64,000 nucleotides of DNA from Hafnia paralvei ATCC 29927 (lineage in GTDB: Bacteria > Pseudomonadota > Gammaproteobacteria > Enterobacterales > Enterobacteriaceae), in NCBI RefSeq assembly GCF_001655005.1, contig NZ_LXET01000038.1, positions 62,001 to 126,000 of the forward strand. Direction: 5' to 3'. Shown here one piece after another: positions 26,715 through 35,303 of the stretch; the first letter of the stretch is position 1; every line of letters begins with the position of its first letter. The notes beneath the pieces were generated by a model. That model was not told the origin of the DNA and searched no databases. It worked only from the letters and a program-made list of their open reading frames with translations. Made by a program: the position numbers and the translations under genes.

Positions 26715-27122
26715 TTAGTTGCCTAAACCCGCGCCAGCTTGTTTGTTTTCGATCAGCTCGATTTTGTAACCATCTGGATCTTCAACAAAGGCGATAATGG
26801 TGTTGCCGCCTTTTACCGGACCCGCTTCACGAGTGACTTTGCCGCCAGCCTGACGAATGCTTTCGCAGGTTGCTGCAACATCATCGACGCCCAGCGCAAT
26901 GTGACCAAATGCTGTGCCCATCTCGTAGCTTTCAACGCCCCAGTTATAGGTCAGCTCAATCACAGAACCGGTACTTTCATCGCTATAACCGACGAAGGCC
27001 AGAGAGTATTTATACTCTTCGTTTTCACTGGTACGCAGCAGGCGCATGCCTAAAACTTTGGTGTAGAAGTCGATGGAGCGTTGCAGATGACCGACGCGCA
27101 GCATGGTGTGTAGTAAACGCAT
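26715..27122 (-). CDS. gloA: Lactoylglutathione lyase (glyoxalase I) GloA
   Basis: A 135-residue glyoxalase I, the E. coli length. All four metal ligands are at their standard positions: His5, Glu56, His74 and Glu122, which bind nickel in the E. coli enzyme. It converts the methylglyoxal-glutathione adduct to S-lactoylglutathione. The ATG at 27122 is chosen by exact alignment to the family (MRLLHTMLRV); the open frame continues upstream without homology. nemA lies upstream on the same strand, as in E. coli where NemR controls nemRA-gloA. Two hairpins separate the two genes here. Confidence 0.96.
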   Translation of the reverse strand: MRLLHTMLRVGHLQRSIDFYTKVLGMRLLRTSENEEYKYSLAFVGYSDESTGSVIELTYNWGVESYEMGTAFGHIALGVDDVAATCESIRQAGGKVTREAGPVKGGNTIIAFVEDPDGYKIELIENKQAGAGLGN

Positions 27123-27245
27123 AATTTCCCTCTGAAAATCGAAACGGCTTGCTTTACAAGGTATAGAACATTGTAACAGCGTACATTCAGCGATCAATAA
27201 AAGGTCGGCATTAATCGCGAGCGATGTGGTGACAAGAAATGGGAA

Positions 27246-27310
27246 AACCCTCTGACTGAGTGGAGGCGGCCAGAGGGTTGGCATATATTCCCGTCATTGG
27301 GATATATGCC
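27246..27310 (-). terminator. Tandem hairpins between nemA and gloA
   Basis: Just after the nemA stop (27317) an inverted repeat GGCATATATTCCC / GGGATATATGCC (27280-27310) is followed by a second one, AACCCTCTG / CAGAGGGTT (27246-27279), which ends in TTTT on the minus strand. The second resembles a weak terminator; together they may attenuate read-through from nemA into gloA. Confidence 0.6.
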
Positions 27311-27316
27311 GAAGTA

Positions 27317-28414
27317 TTACAGCGTTGGGTAATCTGTATAGCCTTCAGCGCCACCACCGTAGAAGGTCTCAGGCTGTGGCGTATTCAATGATGCTTTTTT
27401 CTCTAAACGTTCAACTAAATCTGGGTTGGCAATAAAGTTACGTCCAAAGGCAACTGCGTCGATCAGACCTTGATTAATCAGCGTTTCCGCTTTTTCTGCG
27501 TTGTATCCACCGGAACCAATAATGATGCCGCTGAAGTTTTCACGTACCGCCTGACGGAACGCCTCTGAATAAGGCTTGCCACCGGCCCAATCTGGCTCAG
27601 AGATATGCAAATAAGCAATTTTTCTCTGGTTAAGCTGACCGATGAGATAAAGCGCAGCTTCTTCCTGGTCTTCACCGTTATCCAGCCCGTTAAATGGCCC
27701 CAATGGTGAAATGCGAATACCTACGCGGCCAGCGCCAGATTCGGCAATAGCAGCATCAACCACCTCGAGCGTTAAACGCGCACGGTTTTCAATAGAACCG
27801 CCATATTGGTCGGTACGTTGGTTAGATGCAGGAGACATAAACTGATGCAGGAGGTAGCCATGTGCCGCGTGCAGTTCGACCAGATCAAAACCGGCCTTGC
27901 TCGCCAGCGCAACGGCGTGGCGGAAATCGTTAACGATGCCAGGGATTTCGCTGGTTTCTAAGGCGCGAGGTTCCGAGCAAGGAACACGTACCCAATGGCC
28001 GTTTTCATCTCGAACCGTGGTGCGAGTGTCAGCGGCGATAGCTGATGGTGCAACCGGAGGCTGATTGTTCGGCTGGAGACTGTTATGAGAGATACGGCCT
28101 ACGTGCCATAGCTGTACCGCGATATGACCGCCATGTTGATGGACTCCCGCAACGATTTTTTTCCACGCATCCAATTGCTCTGGTGTATGTAAACCGGGCG
28201 CGCCGGCATAGCCTTTTGCTTGAAACGAAACCTGAGTTGCTTCTGTGATAATTAAACCGGCGCTTGCACGCTGGTTATAGTATTCGCCCATCAATGGGGT
28301 TGGAATATCGCCCGGTTCTTTGCTGCGTAGGCGTGTCAGCGGAGCCATGAAAACTCGGTTAGGCAAAGTGACATCACCAACGGTGACAGGCGTGAATAAC
28401 TTTTCGATTTTCAT
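27317..28414 (-). CDS. nemA: N-ethylmaleimide reductase NemA (old yellow enzyme)
   Basis: A 365-residue FMN-dependent ene-reductase, the E. coli length. Characteristic old-yellow-enzyme blocks are NRVFMAPLTRLRS, the HxxH-type substrate-binding region, FDLVELHAAHGYLLHQFMSP, and RVGIRISPLGPFNG near residue 225. It reduces electrophiles such as N-ethylmaleimide, quinones and nitroesters with NADPH. The ATG at 28414 matches the family start MKIEKLFTP. A perfect NemR operator lies about 105-120 bases upstream, yet the regulator gene nemR is not adjacent. Confidence 0.96.
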   Translation of the reverse strand: MKIEKLFTPVTVGDVTLPNRVFMAPLTRLRSKEPGDIPTPLMGEYYNQRASAGLIITEATQVSFQAKGYAGAPGLHTPEQLDAWKKIVAGVHQHGGHIAVQLWHVGRISHNSLQPNNQPPVAPSAIAADTRTTVRDENGHWVRVPCSEPRALETSEIPGIVNDFRHAVALASKAGFDLVELHAAHGYLLHQFMSPASNQRTDQYGGSIENRARLTLEVVDAAIAESGAGRVGIRISPLGPFNGLDNGEDQEEAALYLIGQLNQRKIAYLHISEPDWAGGKPYSEAFRQAVRENFSGIIIGSGGYNAEKAETLINQGLIDAVAFGRNFIANPDLVERLEKKASLNTPQPETFYGGGAEGYTDYPTL

Positions 28415-28517
28415 AGTGAATCCTGTGGCGGTGTAACGCGTCAATGCACGCTACGAAGTTTAAATGAGCTCGTTAGACATGATGCATACGAAACAACGAG
28501 GCTTGGGCAAAGACTAA

Positions 28518-28533
28518 TAGACCGGTTGGTCTA
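28518..28533. promoter_or_regulatory. NemR operator upstream of nemA
   Basis: TAGACCGGTTGGTCTA is a perfect 16-bp palindrome and fits the NemR box described for E. coli (TAGACC-N4-GGTCTA). NemR is a redox- and electrophile-sensing TetR-type repressor. No TetR-type gene lies in this window. Confidence 0.82.
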
Positions 28534-28610
28534 AGTCAATACACGCGCAAATACTTTATGATGAAATTATTTAAAGCGAAGGTTTTTTAAGCGGCGATAA
28601 TACGAAGAAA

Positions 28611-28642
28611 CCCCACAGGCTGGGGAGTTGCAGCCTGTGGGG
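28611..28642 (-). terminator. Terminator of the NAD(P)-binding protein gene
   Basis: An 11-bp perfect stem (CCCCACAGGCT / AGCCTGTGGGG) with a 10-base loop starts 24 bases after the stop codon. It is followed on the minus strand by TTTCTT. Confidence 0.8.
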
Positions 28643-28665
28643 CGAAGAGTGAAGGGCATTAGCGT

Positions 28666-29307
28666 TTAGTAAGCGGCAGTAAACTGCTGCTTGATAAATT
28701 GTGGTTGCTCAATTTCATTGAGGATCGCGACGGCCAAATCTTGGACTGAAATATTGGCGGGCGCATCTCCATTCATTAGCAATGAAGTCGTACCAAGACG
28801 GAAATGTCCGGTACGTTTGCCCGGTTCAAGCATGGCTGCAGGGCATAATACCGTCCAATCCAGTTTGCTACCGGCGCGCAATTTGTTGCGCAGTTCACGA
28901 GCGCCTTGTGCACCCGGACGAATTTCTGCTGGGAACTGTGGGGTATCGATGAGTTCGACGCCCGGAGCGACTTCTAGGCTGCCCGCACCACCGACCACCA
29001 GAAAGCGTTTCACCCCTGATTTTTCCACGGCGGTCAAAATGGCATCACTGCCTTTCACGAAGTTGGCATACAGATCGGGGTCAGTCCAGCCGGGGTTGAA
29101 TGCGCTGATAACGGCATCGACACCTTTCAGCGTTTGTGTTAGCCAATCAACGTTAGTCACGTCGCCAAGTGCAATATGCAAACGGTCTACATCTGGCAAA
29201 TCTTTCTGGCTGCGAGCGATAGCAGTCACTTCGTGACCACGTGCTAATGCTTCATCAACGACAACACGGCCGACAAAACCGGTGGCTCCAATAATGGCAA
29301 GTTTCAT
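28666..29307 (-). CDS. NAD(P)-binding oxidoreductase, atypical SDR (NmrA/YwnB-like)
   Basis: A 213-residue Rossmann-fold protein. The glycine motif GATGFVGRVV lies at residues 8-17 and is followed by the strand EVTAIARS; VDAVISAFNPG and GVKRFLVVGGAGSLEV are the next family blocks. The usual SDR Tyr-x-x-x-Lys pair is not obvious, as in atypical SDRs that sense redox state or reduce small quinone-like compounds. The ATG at 29307 gives the family start MKLAIIGATG. It is read divergently from a LysR regulator that probably controls it. The pair occupies the place of nemR between nemA and ydhL. Confidence 0.82.
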   Translation of the reverse strand: MKLAIIGATGFVGRVVVDEALARGHEVTAIARSQKDLPDVDRLHIALGDVTNVDWLTQTLKGVDAVISAFNPGWTDPDLYANFVKGSDAILTAVEKSGVKRFLVVGGAGSLEVAPGVELIDTPQFPAEIRPGAQGARELRNKLRAGSKLDWTVLCPAAMLEPGKRTGHFRLGTTSLLMNGDAPANISVQDLAVAILNEIEQPQFIKQQFTAAY

Positions 29308-29426
29308 GGTTATTTTCCTCTGCTTAGGTTGCGATAGGGCTACTTTAGACCTTAACAATTCGGTTGATAAGTGGCATATTCAAGCTTACTTCTTTAAGTA
29401 AAACTTCAAGATAACAAGGCTGATTG

Positions 29427-30329
29427 ATGGACAAACTCAACAGGATGGCCGTTTTTGCCGTTGTGGTTGCGGAAGGCTCTTTCAGTGCAGCAGGGCGGCG
29501 TCTGGGGATGAGCCCATCGGCGGTGAGTCAGCATATGCGCACTTTAGAGCAAGATCTGAGGGTGACACTCTTGCATCGCTCTACCCGGAAACTTACGCTT
29601 ACCGATGCAGGAGCCGCTTTTTATCCAGGCTGCAAAGCGATGCTGCATGAAGCTAGTCAGGCAGAGCAACGATTGGCCGAAATGCGCGATACGCTAGTAG
29701 GCGAGTTGCGTATTGCGACCACGATCGGCCTCGGCGGCGCCCCATTAGCGCAGGCATTAGCCCCTTTGTTACAGGCTCATCCTAAGCTTAGTCTGAGAAT
29801 CTTAGCCAACGACGAAATTATCAATTTAATTGAGGTTCGCGCGGACATAGCTCTGCGGGTTAATCGCCAACTGGATGATGCTTCTTATATCGCCCACCCG
29901 TTAGCTGTTTGGCCTATGGTGCTGTGCGCTTCTCCCCGTTATTTAAATCGCTGCGGGATACCTGAAACGCCCGATGAACTTAGCCAACACCAGTGGCTGG
30001 TGAATACCAATGAGGCTGTTCCTGCTTCGATTGAACTACATAGGAACAACGGAGAAACGCGTAAAATTTCTCTGCCTGATATTGCTACAGGCAGTAGCAG
30101 TATGAACGTATTACGCGCATTTACGTTGGAGGGGATAGGCGTTTCTATACAGCCGCTTTATGAGATTGAGTATGAGTTAAAGCGCGGTGATTTGGTGTTG
30201 TTGTTACCTGAGTGGCGCCCCGCGCCTCTGAAGCTGCATGCGTTGACGTTAGAGAGAGTTCATACGGAAAAAAGCCGTCAAGCAATGCAATGCTTACGCG
30301 ATTATTTCCAAAATTATCAGCAACGTTGA
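29427..30329 (+). CDS. LysR-family transcriptional regulator
   Basis: A 300-residue LysR-type regulator. The winged HTH at about 3-60 is clear (EGSFSAAGRRLGMSPSAVSQ), followed by the linker helix and an effector domain with GELRIATTIG, NDEIINLIEVRADIALRV and a C-terminal LKLHALTLERVHTEKSRQAM. It belongs to the large group that usually controls a divergent oxidoreductase, which fits the neighbouring NAD(P)-binding protein 119 bases away. The ATG at 29427 is used; a TTG one codon upstream is less likely. The effector is unknown. Confidence 0.86.
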   Translation: MDKLNRMAVFAVVVAEGSFSAAGRRLGMSPSAVSQHMRTLEQDLRVTLLHRSTRKLTLTDAGAAFYPGCKAMLHEASQAEQRLAEMRDTLVGELRIATTIGLGGAPLAQALAPLLQAHPKLSLRILANDEIINLIEVRADIALRVNRQLDDASYIAHPLAVWPMVLCASPRYLNRCGIPETPDELSQHQWLVNTNEAVPASIELHRNNGETRKISLPDIATGSSSMNVLRAFTLEGIGVSIQPLYEIEYELKRGDLVLLLPEWRPAPLKLHALTLERVHTEKSRQAMQCLRDYFQNYQQR

Positions 30330-30402
30330 ATAACAAATGATAATAAATTTGCCCTGAGCTGGGTTTACGTCTTCACTTATATCTGTAAGCAGGAGGTTTG
30401 CA

Positions 30403-30642
30403 GTGGCCCAGCAACTTGAGTTCTTTGAGATCCCTAGCCCCTGTCGGGGTATTTGTCAGTCCGACGAGCGCGGCTATTGTCGCGGCTGCATGCGCAGCCG
30501 AGACGAGCGTTTTAACTGGATAAAACTGAGCGATCCGCAAAAGCGTGATGTCCTGCGCTTGTGCCGACAGCGATGGTTGCGCCAACAGCGCAATGATAAA
30601 TCCGATCCATCCCATCAGCCTGAGCAACCATCGCTCTTTTAA
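30403..30642 (+). CDS. ydhL: DUF1289 protein YdhL
   Basis: A 79-residue protein closely matching E. coli YdhL. Four cysteines in CRGICQSDERGYCRGC (residues 14-29) resemble a small metal- or cluster-binding knuckle; the later FNWIKLSDPQKRDVL is the DUF1289 core, and the tail ends EQPSLF as in E. coli. The function is unknown. It starts with GTG, supported by a strong AGGAGG seven bases before it. In E. coli it precedes nemR. Its last bases overlap the convergent ydhK stop codon. Confidence 0.88.
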   Translation: MAQQLEFFEIPSPCRGICQSDERGYCRGCMRSRDERFNWIKLSDPQKRDVLRLCRQRWLRQQRNDKSDPSHQPEQPSLF

Positions 30643-32666
30643 CTCTTTATTGACTTGTTAGACGCTGACGTCACCACTTTCTGCTGCAGCTGTGAAAGAG
30701 AACAGTACAGACGCCATACGAGTCCGGCCAAATCTCGGCCACTCTGATCCGGATGGTGAGACAAAACGTCGCTGATACGTAATAGTTCATTCAAGGTTTT
30801 ATCCAGAGAGTCATGCTGAATACCTTTTTCTGTCATGATGCCTTTGAGACAGTGAATACAGACGTCACGGACCGCGGAAAGGGGGTCGGAACGGGTTTGC
30901 CAATCACGCAGTTGCCAAACGATGTGGCTACAATTCAGCAGTACCACCCCCCAGCGCAGCACCCAGATACGCGATAGCTCATCTTTACTCTGATTTAATT
31001 GACTGATGCGATGGTAAATACGTGATTCGAACTGGCTTTCGCTTTGCTGAGGTCTACGGCTGATCTGATCGATAAAATCACGACGCAGTGCTTGAATAAT
31101 CCTGCGGCTTTTCCGTTTATCAGAACTGGGGCGCAGAATTTGAAACGCTACTGCAGCTAGCAGCACACCGCAAATCTTGGCGATGTTTTCGTTGACAAAA
31201 CTTCCATAGTCATATTCCGGCGGGTTAGTGACCAGCAAAAAAGATCCCATAAAGACGATGAGCTGCCCCCAGAGCGCGGCTGTTTTTGGGTTTTGTAATT
31301 TCAGTAGCTGCATCGTAAGCAAAACAGGTAACAAGAAGGCACAGAAGACCCAGAAATCATCGATTTGAATCATTAGGCCGAATTTAGCCAGATAGCAGCC
31401 AATAGACAGCAACACCATCGCTTTAAACAGCGTCGTTAGGCTGGTCATCGGTGACGCCGATGTGGAGTACAGCACACAGGTAATGGCGGTAATAGTCAGC
31501 GCCGCCGATCCCGCATCCCACTGAGTATTCATCCAAAATGCGCAGCCAACAACCAGCGCGATAAAGGTGCGTAGTGCGTTGTAGGCTGATTCCATACTGT
31601 CGGTATGACGCGCGATACTATGCACTTTGGGGGGAGAGAAGGTCTCTTCCGGCGATGATTTTTCAACGTGTCTTATCCAACGACTGCCCTGCAAATAGAG
31701 CCAGCAAAAATAACGTAGGCGAAGGTAAAAAGAACGCAGACGATAGTCACTTGGGTCATGTGGATAGATACGACTGAGGATTTTGGCCAAGCGATATTTA
31801 TTGGTCTCGGGGTTCTGAAGTTCTTTGATGATCGCTTGCAACACATCCTGCAAAAATTCTGGGCGATCGGGCCAATTGACCAGCATTCGCCGAATGCTTG
31901 AGATAACACTGGTCAGACGTAGCTGCTGGTGAAGTAAAAAGTTTAGCACATTGTTGCGGCTACGCAGGCGATGGTTACTCCAGAAAGCCTGAATGCGCAA
32001 AATGTTCATTGTGAGGATCTGACCAATTAACCCCTCATGCGATGCACGCATTTCTGGCGTTGTTTCTGGGTGCCAAAGCATAGTTGCATGCTCTAACAGA
32101 CGTTGGTGCATGCGTCGTAACGACGTCAGAAGGTTAGTGCCGTCGGAGGTGCTGGGGAGAATCATCATCATAAAAGCACCACAGAGCAGGCCGGTGATCA
32201 CTTCGCATACGCGCGCCTGTGCAATATCAAAGATTTGCATGGTGTCGGTTGATTCGGCGGTTGAGAAGGCAATGATCGCGGCGGTGTAGCCCGCTAACGC
32301 AAAAGCATAGGCGACGTTATTTTGATAATGATTGGAAACGTAGGTGCAAATTGCTATCCACGCGGCAATAAATAGCGTAAATAGCCACGGATCGTTGAGA
32401 CATTGGCCCGCAATGAGTACAGAAGCCGCAGCGCCAAGTAAGCTACCGGCAATACGACCAATGCTCTTACTGATCACGCCGCCGACGGTTGGGAAACTCA
32501 CCACCGCGGCTGAAGTAAAGGCCCAATAAGGTTCATCAAGATCGAGTAAAAACGCCACCCACAGAGCAAGGCACATCGCTATTGCATTGCGTAAGGCATA
32601 ACGCCATTGTCCCGCATTGGCCTTTGCCCATGGCGTGTTGCGCCAATCTAGCCAGGATATGTTCAC
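30639..32666 (-). CDS. ydhK: FUSC/AaeB-type efflux protein YdhK
   Basis: A 675-residue inner-membrane protein of the fusaric-acid/aromatic-acid exporter family. It has the duplicated layout of about six N-terminal helices, a cytoplasmic middle part (about 170-360), further helices (about 365-510) and a C-terminal soluble helical domain. Blocks such as LDEPYWAFTSAAVVSFPTVG, NNVAYAFALAGYTAAIIAF and RRDFIDQISRRPQQSESQFES align with E. coli YdhK. The start is GTG at 32666, with GGGA in front. It is the third gene of ydhIJK, whose products probably form a pump with YdhJ as periplasmic adaptor. Substrate unknown. Confidence 0.92.
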   Translation of the reverse strand: MNISWLDWRNTPWAKANAGQWRYALRNAIAMCLALWVAFLLDLDEPYWAFTSAAVVSFPTVGGVISKSIGRIAGSLLGAAASVLIAGQCLNDPWLFTLFIAAWIAICTYVSNHYQNNVAYAFALAGYTAAIIAFSTAESTDTMQIFDIAQARVCEVITGLLCGAFMMMILPSTSDGTNLLTSLRRMHQRLLEHATMLWHPETTPEMRASHEGLIGQILTMNILRIQAFWSNHRLRSRNNVLNFLLHQQLRLTSVISSIRRMLVNWPDRPEFLQDVLQAIIKELQNPETNKYRLAKILSRIYPHDPSDYRLRSFYLRLRYFCWLYLQGSRWIRHVEKSSPEETFSPPKVHSIARHTDSMESAYNALRTFIALVVGCAFWMNTQWDAGSAALTITAITCVLYSTSASPMTSLTTLFKAMVLLSIGCYLAKFGLMIQIDDFWVFCAFLLPVLLTMQLLKLQNPKTAALWGQLIVFMGSFLLVTNPPEYDYGSFVNENIAKICGVLLAAVAFQILRPSSDKRKSRRIIQALRRDFIDQISRRPQQSESQFESRIYHRISQLNQSKDELSRIWVLRWGVVLLNCSHIVWQLRDWQTRSDPLSAVRDVCIHCLKGIMTEKGIQHDSLDKTLNELLRISDVLSHHPDQSGRDLAGLVWRLYCSLSQLQQKVVTSASNKSIKS

Positions 32667-32678
32667 AATTCTATCCCG

Positions 32679-33539
32679 TTAGTTAGCGCGAACGGTAATT
32701 GTGCAAGTGGTGCCAGCCACCAGCAAAACGTCTTTAGGAACATTTTCCAGTTTTATTCTGATCGGCACGCGTTGAGCAAGGCGTACCCAAGGAACGTTAG
32801 GTTTTACGTTAAGTAGCATATTATCGCTACTGTCTACGCTTTGGTCGTAAATCGCGCGCCCAATACTTTCAACGCTCCCATGGAGTGGGATATTTCCGTT
32901 ATATAGAGTTATATCAACGTTATTTCCGATGTGTATATGCTTTAGCTTAGTTTCTTCGAAATATCCCATAACATAAAACGAATTAATATCAATAAGAGCC
33001 ACAAGGGGTGAGCCAATAGAGGCATAATTCCCGACTCGAGTTTGTAAATTAGTTATAAAACCACTGACGGGCGCATAAATATTAGTATGCTGTAAATTCC
33101 ACTTAGCCTGTTCCAAATTAGATTGCGCGGATTTATAATTAGCTTTCATTGCCTGCGCATTTAAATTTGCTTCGTCGAGATCTTCCGCAGAAATCACGTT
33201 GCGGGGCAGATTGCCGCGTCGAGCTGCTTCATGAGTGGCCTTAGCCAGATCGGACTCTGCTTTTGCCATGGCGGCATTGGCGTTGCTAAGTGCAATTTCA
33301 AAGGGTGTCGGGTCTAATGAAAATAGTAAATCGCCTTGTTTTACCTGTTGGTTATCATTGATATTTACGTTGATGATTTTTCCAGATACTTCTGGTGTAA
33401 TATTGACAAGTTCAGCCCGGACTTTTCCGTCGCGAGTCCAAGGTGATTGCATATAATAATTCCAGGCCCACCAGCCTGCGGTGATCGCTATTGCACAAAC
33501 TATAACCGTTGAGAAGTAGCGTAATGTGTTCAGTTTCAT
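32679..33539 (-). CDS. ydhJ: HlyD-family membrane-fusion protein YdhJ
   Basis: A 286-residue periplasmic adaptor. One N-terminal membrane anchor (about 7-29) is followed by a lipoyl-like segment (IINVNINDNQQVKQGDLLFSL), a coiled-coil hairpin (about 85-150) and the second lipoyl half (IYAPVSGFITNLQTRVGNY). A beta-barrel domain closes the protein. It resembles EmrA/AaeA-type adaptors. It lies 6 bases after ydhI and 12 bases before ydhK, so the three genes form an operon. They are read divergently from slyA. Confidence 0.93.
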   Translation of the reverse strand: MKLNTLRYFSTVIVCAIAITAGWWAWNYYMQSPWTRDGKVRAELVNITPEVSGKIINVNINDNQQVKQGDLLFSLDPTPFEIALSNANAAMAKAESDLAKATHEAARRGNLPRNVISAEDLDEANLNAQAMKANYKSAQSNLEQAKWNLQHTNIYAPVSGFITNLQTRVGNYASIGSPLVALIDINSFYVMGYFEETKLKHIHIGNNVDITLYNGNIPLHGSVESIGRAIYDQSVDSSDNMLLNVKPNVPWVRLAQRVPIRIKLENVPKDVLLVAGTTCTITVRAN

Positions 33540-33545
33540 ATTATT

Positions 33546-33782
33546 TTACCAACTGGTTAATAGCCAAAGACTGGCGCTGACACAAATGACAAAAATTGAC
33601 AAATCCATCAATGTTGGGTGCCAAATATCGCCCGAATAAATAGTATCGCGAAATATACGGTGGATTAGCAGCCAAAAAACAATGCCGAGCAGAACTGCTT
33701 TAAAAATAGGCGGAAAATAGAGCGAAGCGCCTAAGATGAGATCCTGTAAGGGCGAGCCCTGAGAGGAGGAGATGATGTCCAT
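33546..33782 (-). CDS. ydhI: DUF1656 inner-membrane protein YdhI
   Basis: A 78-residue protein with two hydrophobic helices (about 23-43 and 57-76), the same length as E. coli YdhI and similar to AaeX. The small DUF1656 partner is found with most FUSC/HlyD pumps, but its role is not known. The ATG at 33782 follows AGGAG at a distance of 8 bases; a GTG three codons upstream is less likely. It is the first gene of ydhIJK and is divergent from slyA, whose product may control it. Confidence 0.88.
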   Translation of the reverse strand: MDIISSSQGSPLQDLILGASLYFPPIFKAVLLGIVFWLLIHRIFRDTIYSGDIWHPTLMDLSIFVICVSASLWLLTSW

Positions 33783-33957
33783 GTTTACCACTCCTGATCC
33801 ATTAAGAGATTTATAGGTAACATAGATGTTAATTCACCATATGCATAGATTATTTTCTGGAGGTTGTAGATATACATTTGAATTTTTTACGATTGGGAAC
33901 CAAACTAGAAGCTACTCTGGGTGAGTATCTTAGCATGCTAATTATAAGGAGAGTAAA

Positions 33958-34389
33958 TTGGAATCGACACTAGGGTCGGATTTAGCACGATTAGTCCGTG
34001 TATGGAGAGCGTTAATCGATCAGCGTTTGAAGCCATTGGAACTAACGCAGACGCATTGGGTAACTCTGTACAACATTAATCGTCTACCGCCAGACCAGTC
34101 TCAAATCCAACTGGCCAAAGCTATCGGCATTGAGCAACCTTCACTGGTTCGTACGCTAGACCAGCTTGAGGAAAAGGGGCTAATTACCCGTCATACCTGC
34201 GCAAACGATCGACGCGCTAAACGCATTAAGTTAACGGAAGAAGCCGCACCTATTATCAAGGAAGTCAATGACGTCATTACCATAACTCGCGGTGAAATTT
34301 TATCTGGGGTTTCCCCAGAAGAAGTGACACTGCTGACCAATTTGATAGAACGTCTGGAACAAAATATTATTCATCTACAAAACAAATAA
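33958..34389 (+). CDS. slyA: MarR-family regulator SlyA
   Basis: A 143-residue winged-helix regulator almost identical to enterobacterial SlyA. Key blocks are LARLVRVWRALIDQRLKPLELTQTHW, the recognition region LAKAIGIEQPSLVRTLDQLEEKGLI, and the wing DRRAKRIKLT. SlyA binds AT-rich palindromes and activates genes mainly by displacing H-NS. The start is TTG, as in E. coli and Salmonella, with AAGGAGAG just upstream. The divergent neighbour is ydhIJK and the convergent neighbour slyB, as in E. coli. Confidence 0.95.
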   Translation: MESTLGSDLARLVRVWRALIDQRLKPLELTQTHWVTLYNINRLPPDQSQIQLAKAIGIEQPSLVRTLDQLEEKGLITRHTCANDRRAKRIKLTEEAAPIIKEVNDVITITRGEILSGVSPEEVTLLTNLIERLEQNIIHLQNK

Positions 34390-34422
34390 TTATTAGTCTT
34401 TTTTATTACTATCAGCAAACCC

Positions 34423-34451
34423 AAAAAAACCGGAGACATTGTCTCCGGTTT
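34423..34451 (-). terminator. Terminator of slyB (also faces slyA)
   Basis: An 11-bp stem (AAACCGGAGAC / GTCTCCGGTTT) with a 3-base loop. On the minus strand a run of seven T residues is formed at its end, so it mainly serves slyB. Confidence 0.9.
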
Positions 34452-34477
34452 GGTGATCTCTTTTAGCCACACAAGGC

Positions 34478-34948
34478 TTAGTTCGTTGCGGAAACACTCA
34501 CGCTGCTACCGCTAGACAACAGCATAACGCGCTGGCCAACAGAGAAAGGTTTGTTGCCGTTCTTCTGTACCACTGCGATGGTTTTGCCGTCATCTTTACG
34601 AATGACGAGTTGAACACCGTCGGTACGGTTTACTGCGCCCTCAATGCTGTTGCCAGCTAAGCCACCTGCAACAGCACCCGCTGCTGTGGCTAGGCTACGA
34701 CCCGTACCACCACCGACAGTATTACCTAAAAATCCACCCAGAACCGCGCCGCCGATAGAACCGATAACGTTGCTATCGTTGCCCGCTTGAATTCGAACTG
34801 GCTGAATTGAGACAATGCTACCGTAGGTAACTTGCTGAACTTCTTTAGCCTGACCGGCAGTATAAACGTCACCAGATAACGTACTGGTGTTAGCACAACC
34901 AGCCAATGTCGCACCGGCGAGAGCGATAACAATAAGACGCTTAATCAT
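34478..34948 (-). CDS. slyB: Outer-membrane lipoprotein SlyB
   Basis: A 156-residue lipoprotein. The signal peptide ends in the lipobox LAGC (Cys18). A glycine-zipper region, GSIGGAVLGGFLGNTVGGG followed by AAGAVAGGLAG, lies at about 63-100 and inserts into membranes. Work in E. coli places SlyB in lipid-bound assemblies that protect outer-membrane proteins during envelope stress, and the gene belongs to the PhoPQ regulon. A PhoP-type promoter is visible upstream. It has its own terminator and is divergent from anmK. Confidence 0.95.
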   Translation of the reverse strand: MIKRLIVIALAGATLAGCANTSTLSGDVYTAGQAKEVQQVTYGSIVSIQPVRIQAGNDSNVIGSIGGAVLGGFLGNTVGGGTGRSLATAAGAVAGGLAGNSIEGAVNRTDGVQLVIRKDDGKTIAVVQKNGNKPFSVGQRVMLLSSGSSVSVSATN

Positions 34949-35058
34949 AAAAATATTCCTTCCATTCTGGCCTTTTACGCGCGGGCTGATTTTGCCTGTC
35001 GTTGCGGCTGTGTGTTTACTCTAAAGGGTTGGCTATATACCTTTGCCTGTATCGCTGT

Positions 35059-35093
35059 AGCATACCGTTGAATGACTCAACCAACAATAAACA
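35059..35093 (-). promoter_or_regulatory. PhoP-dependent promoter of slyB
   Basis: On the minus strand TGTTTA-TTGTT-GGTTGA (35077-35093) fits the PhoP box, a direct repeat of (T/G)GTTTA spaced by 5 bases, with one mismatch in the second half. A -10 hexamer TATGCT (35059-35064) lies 12 bases further, the spacing of class-II PhoP promoters that lack a -35. The inferred start lies about 105 bases before slyB. Confidence 0.75.
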
Positions 35094-35303
35094 ACCGTTT
35101 AAGTTGCGATGGATTAAATTATCGTCAACGAATATCACTATTTTACTGCATTTTGTCAGCATGCAAATCTTTCGCTGTGAAAATATTACGTCAACTAAAG
35201 TAAGGAAAGTTTATGATATTGGCACGGAAATTAGATAAATCCGGTTTCGTTTGATGCCTGAAGCGGATAATTTCACTCTACGATAATAAATAAGGACGAT
35301 GAA

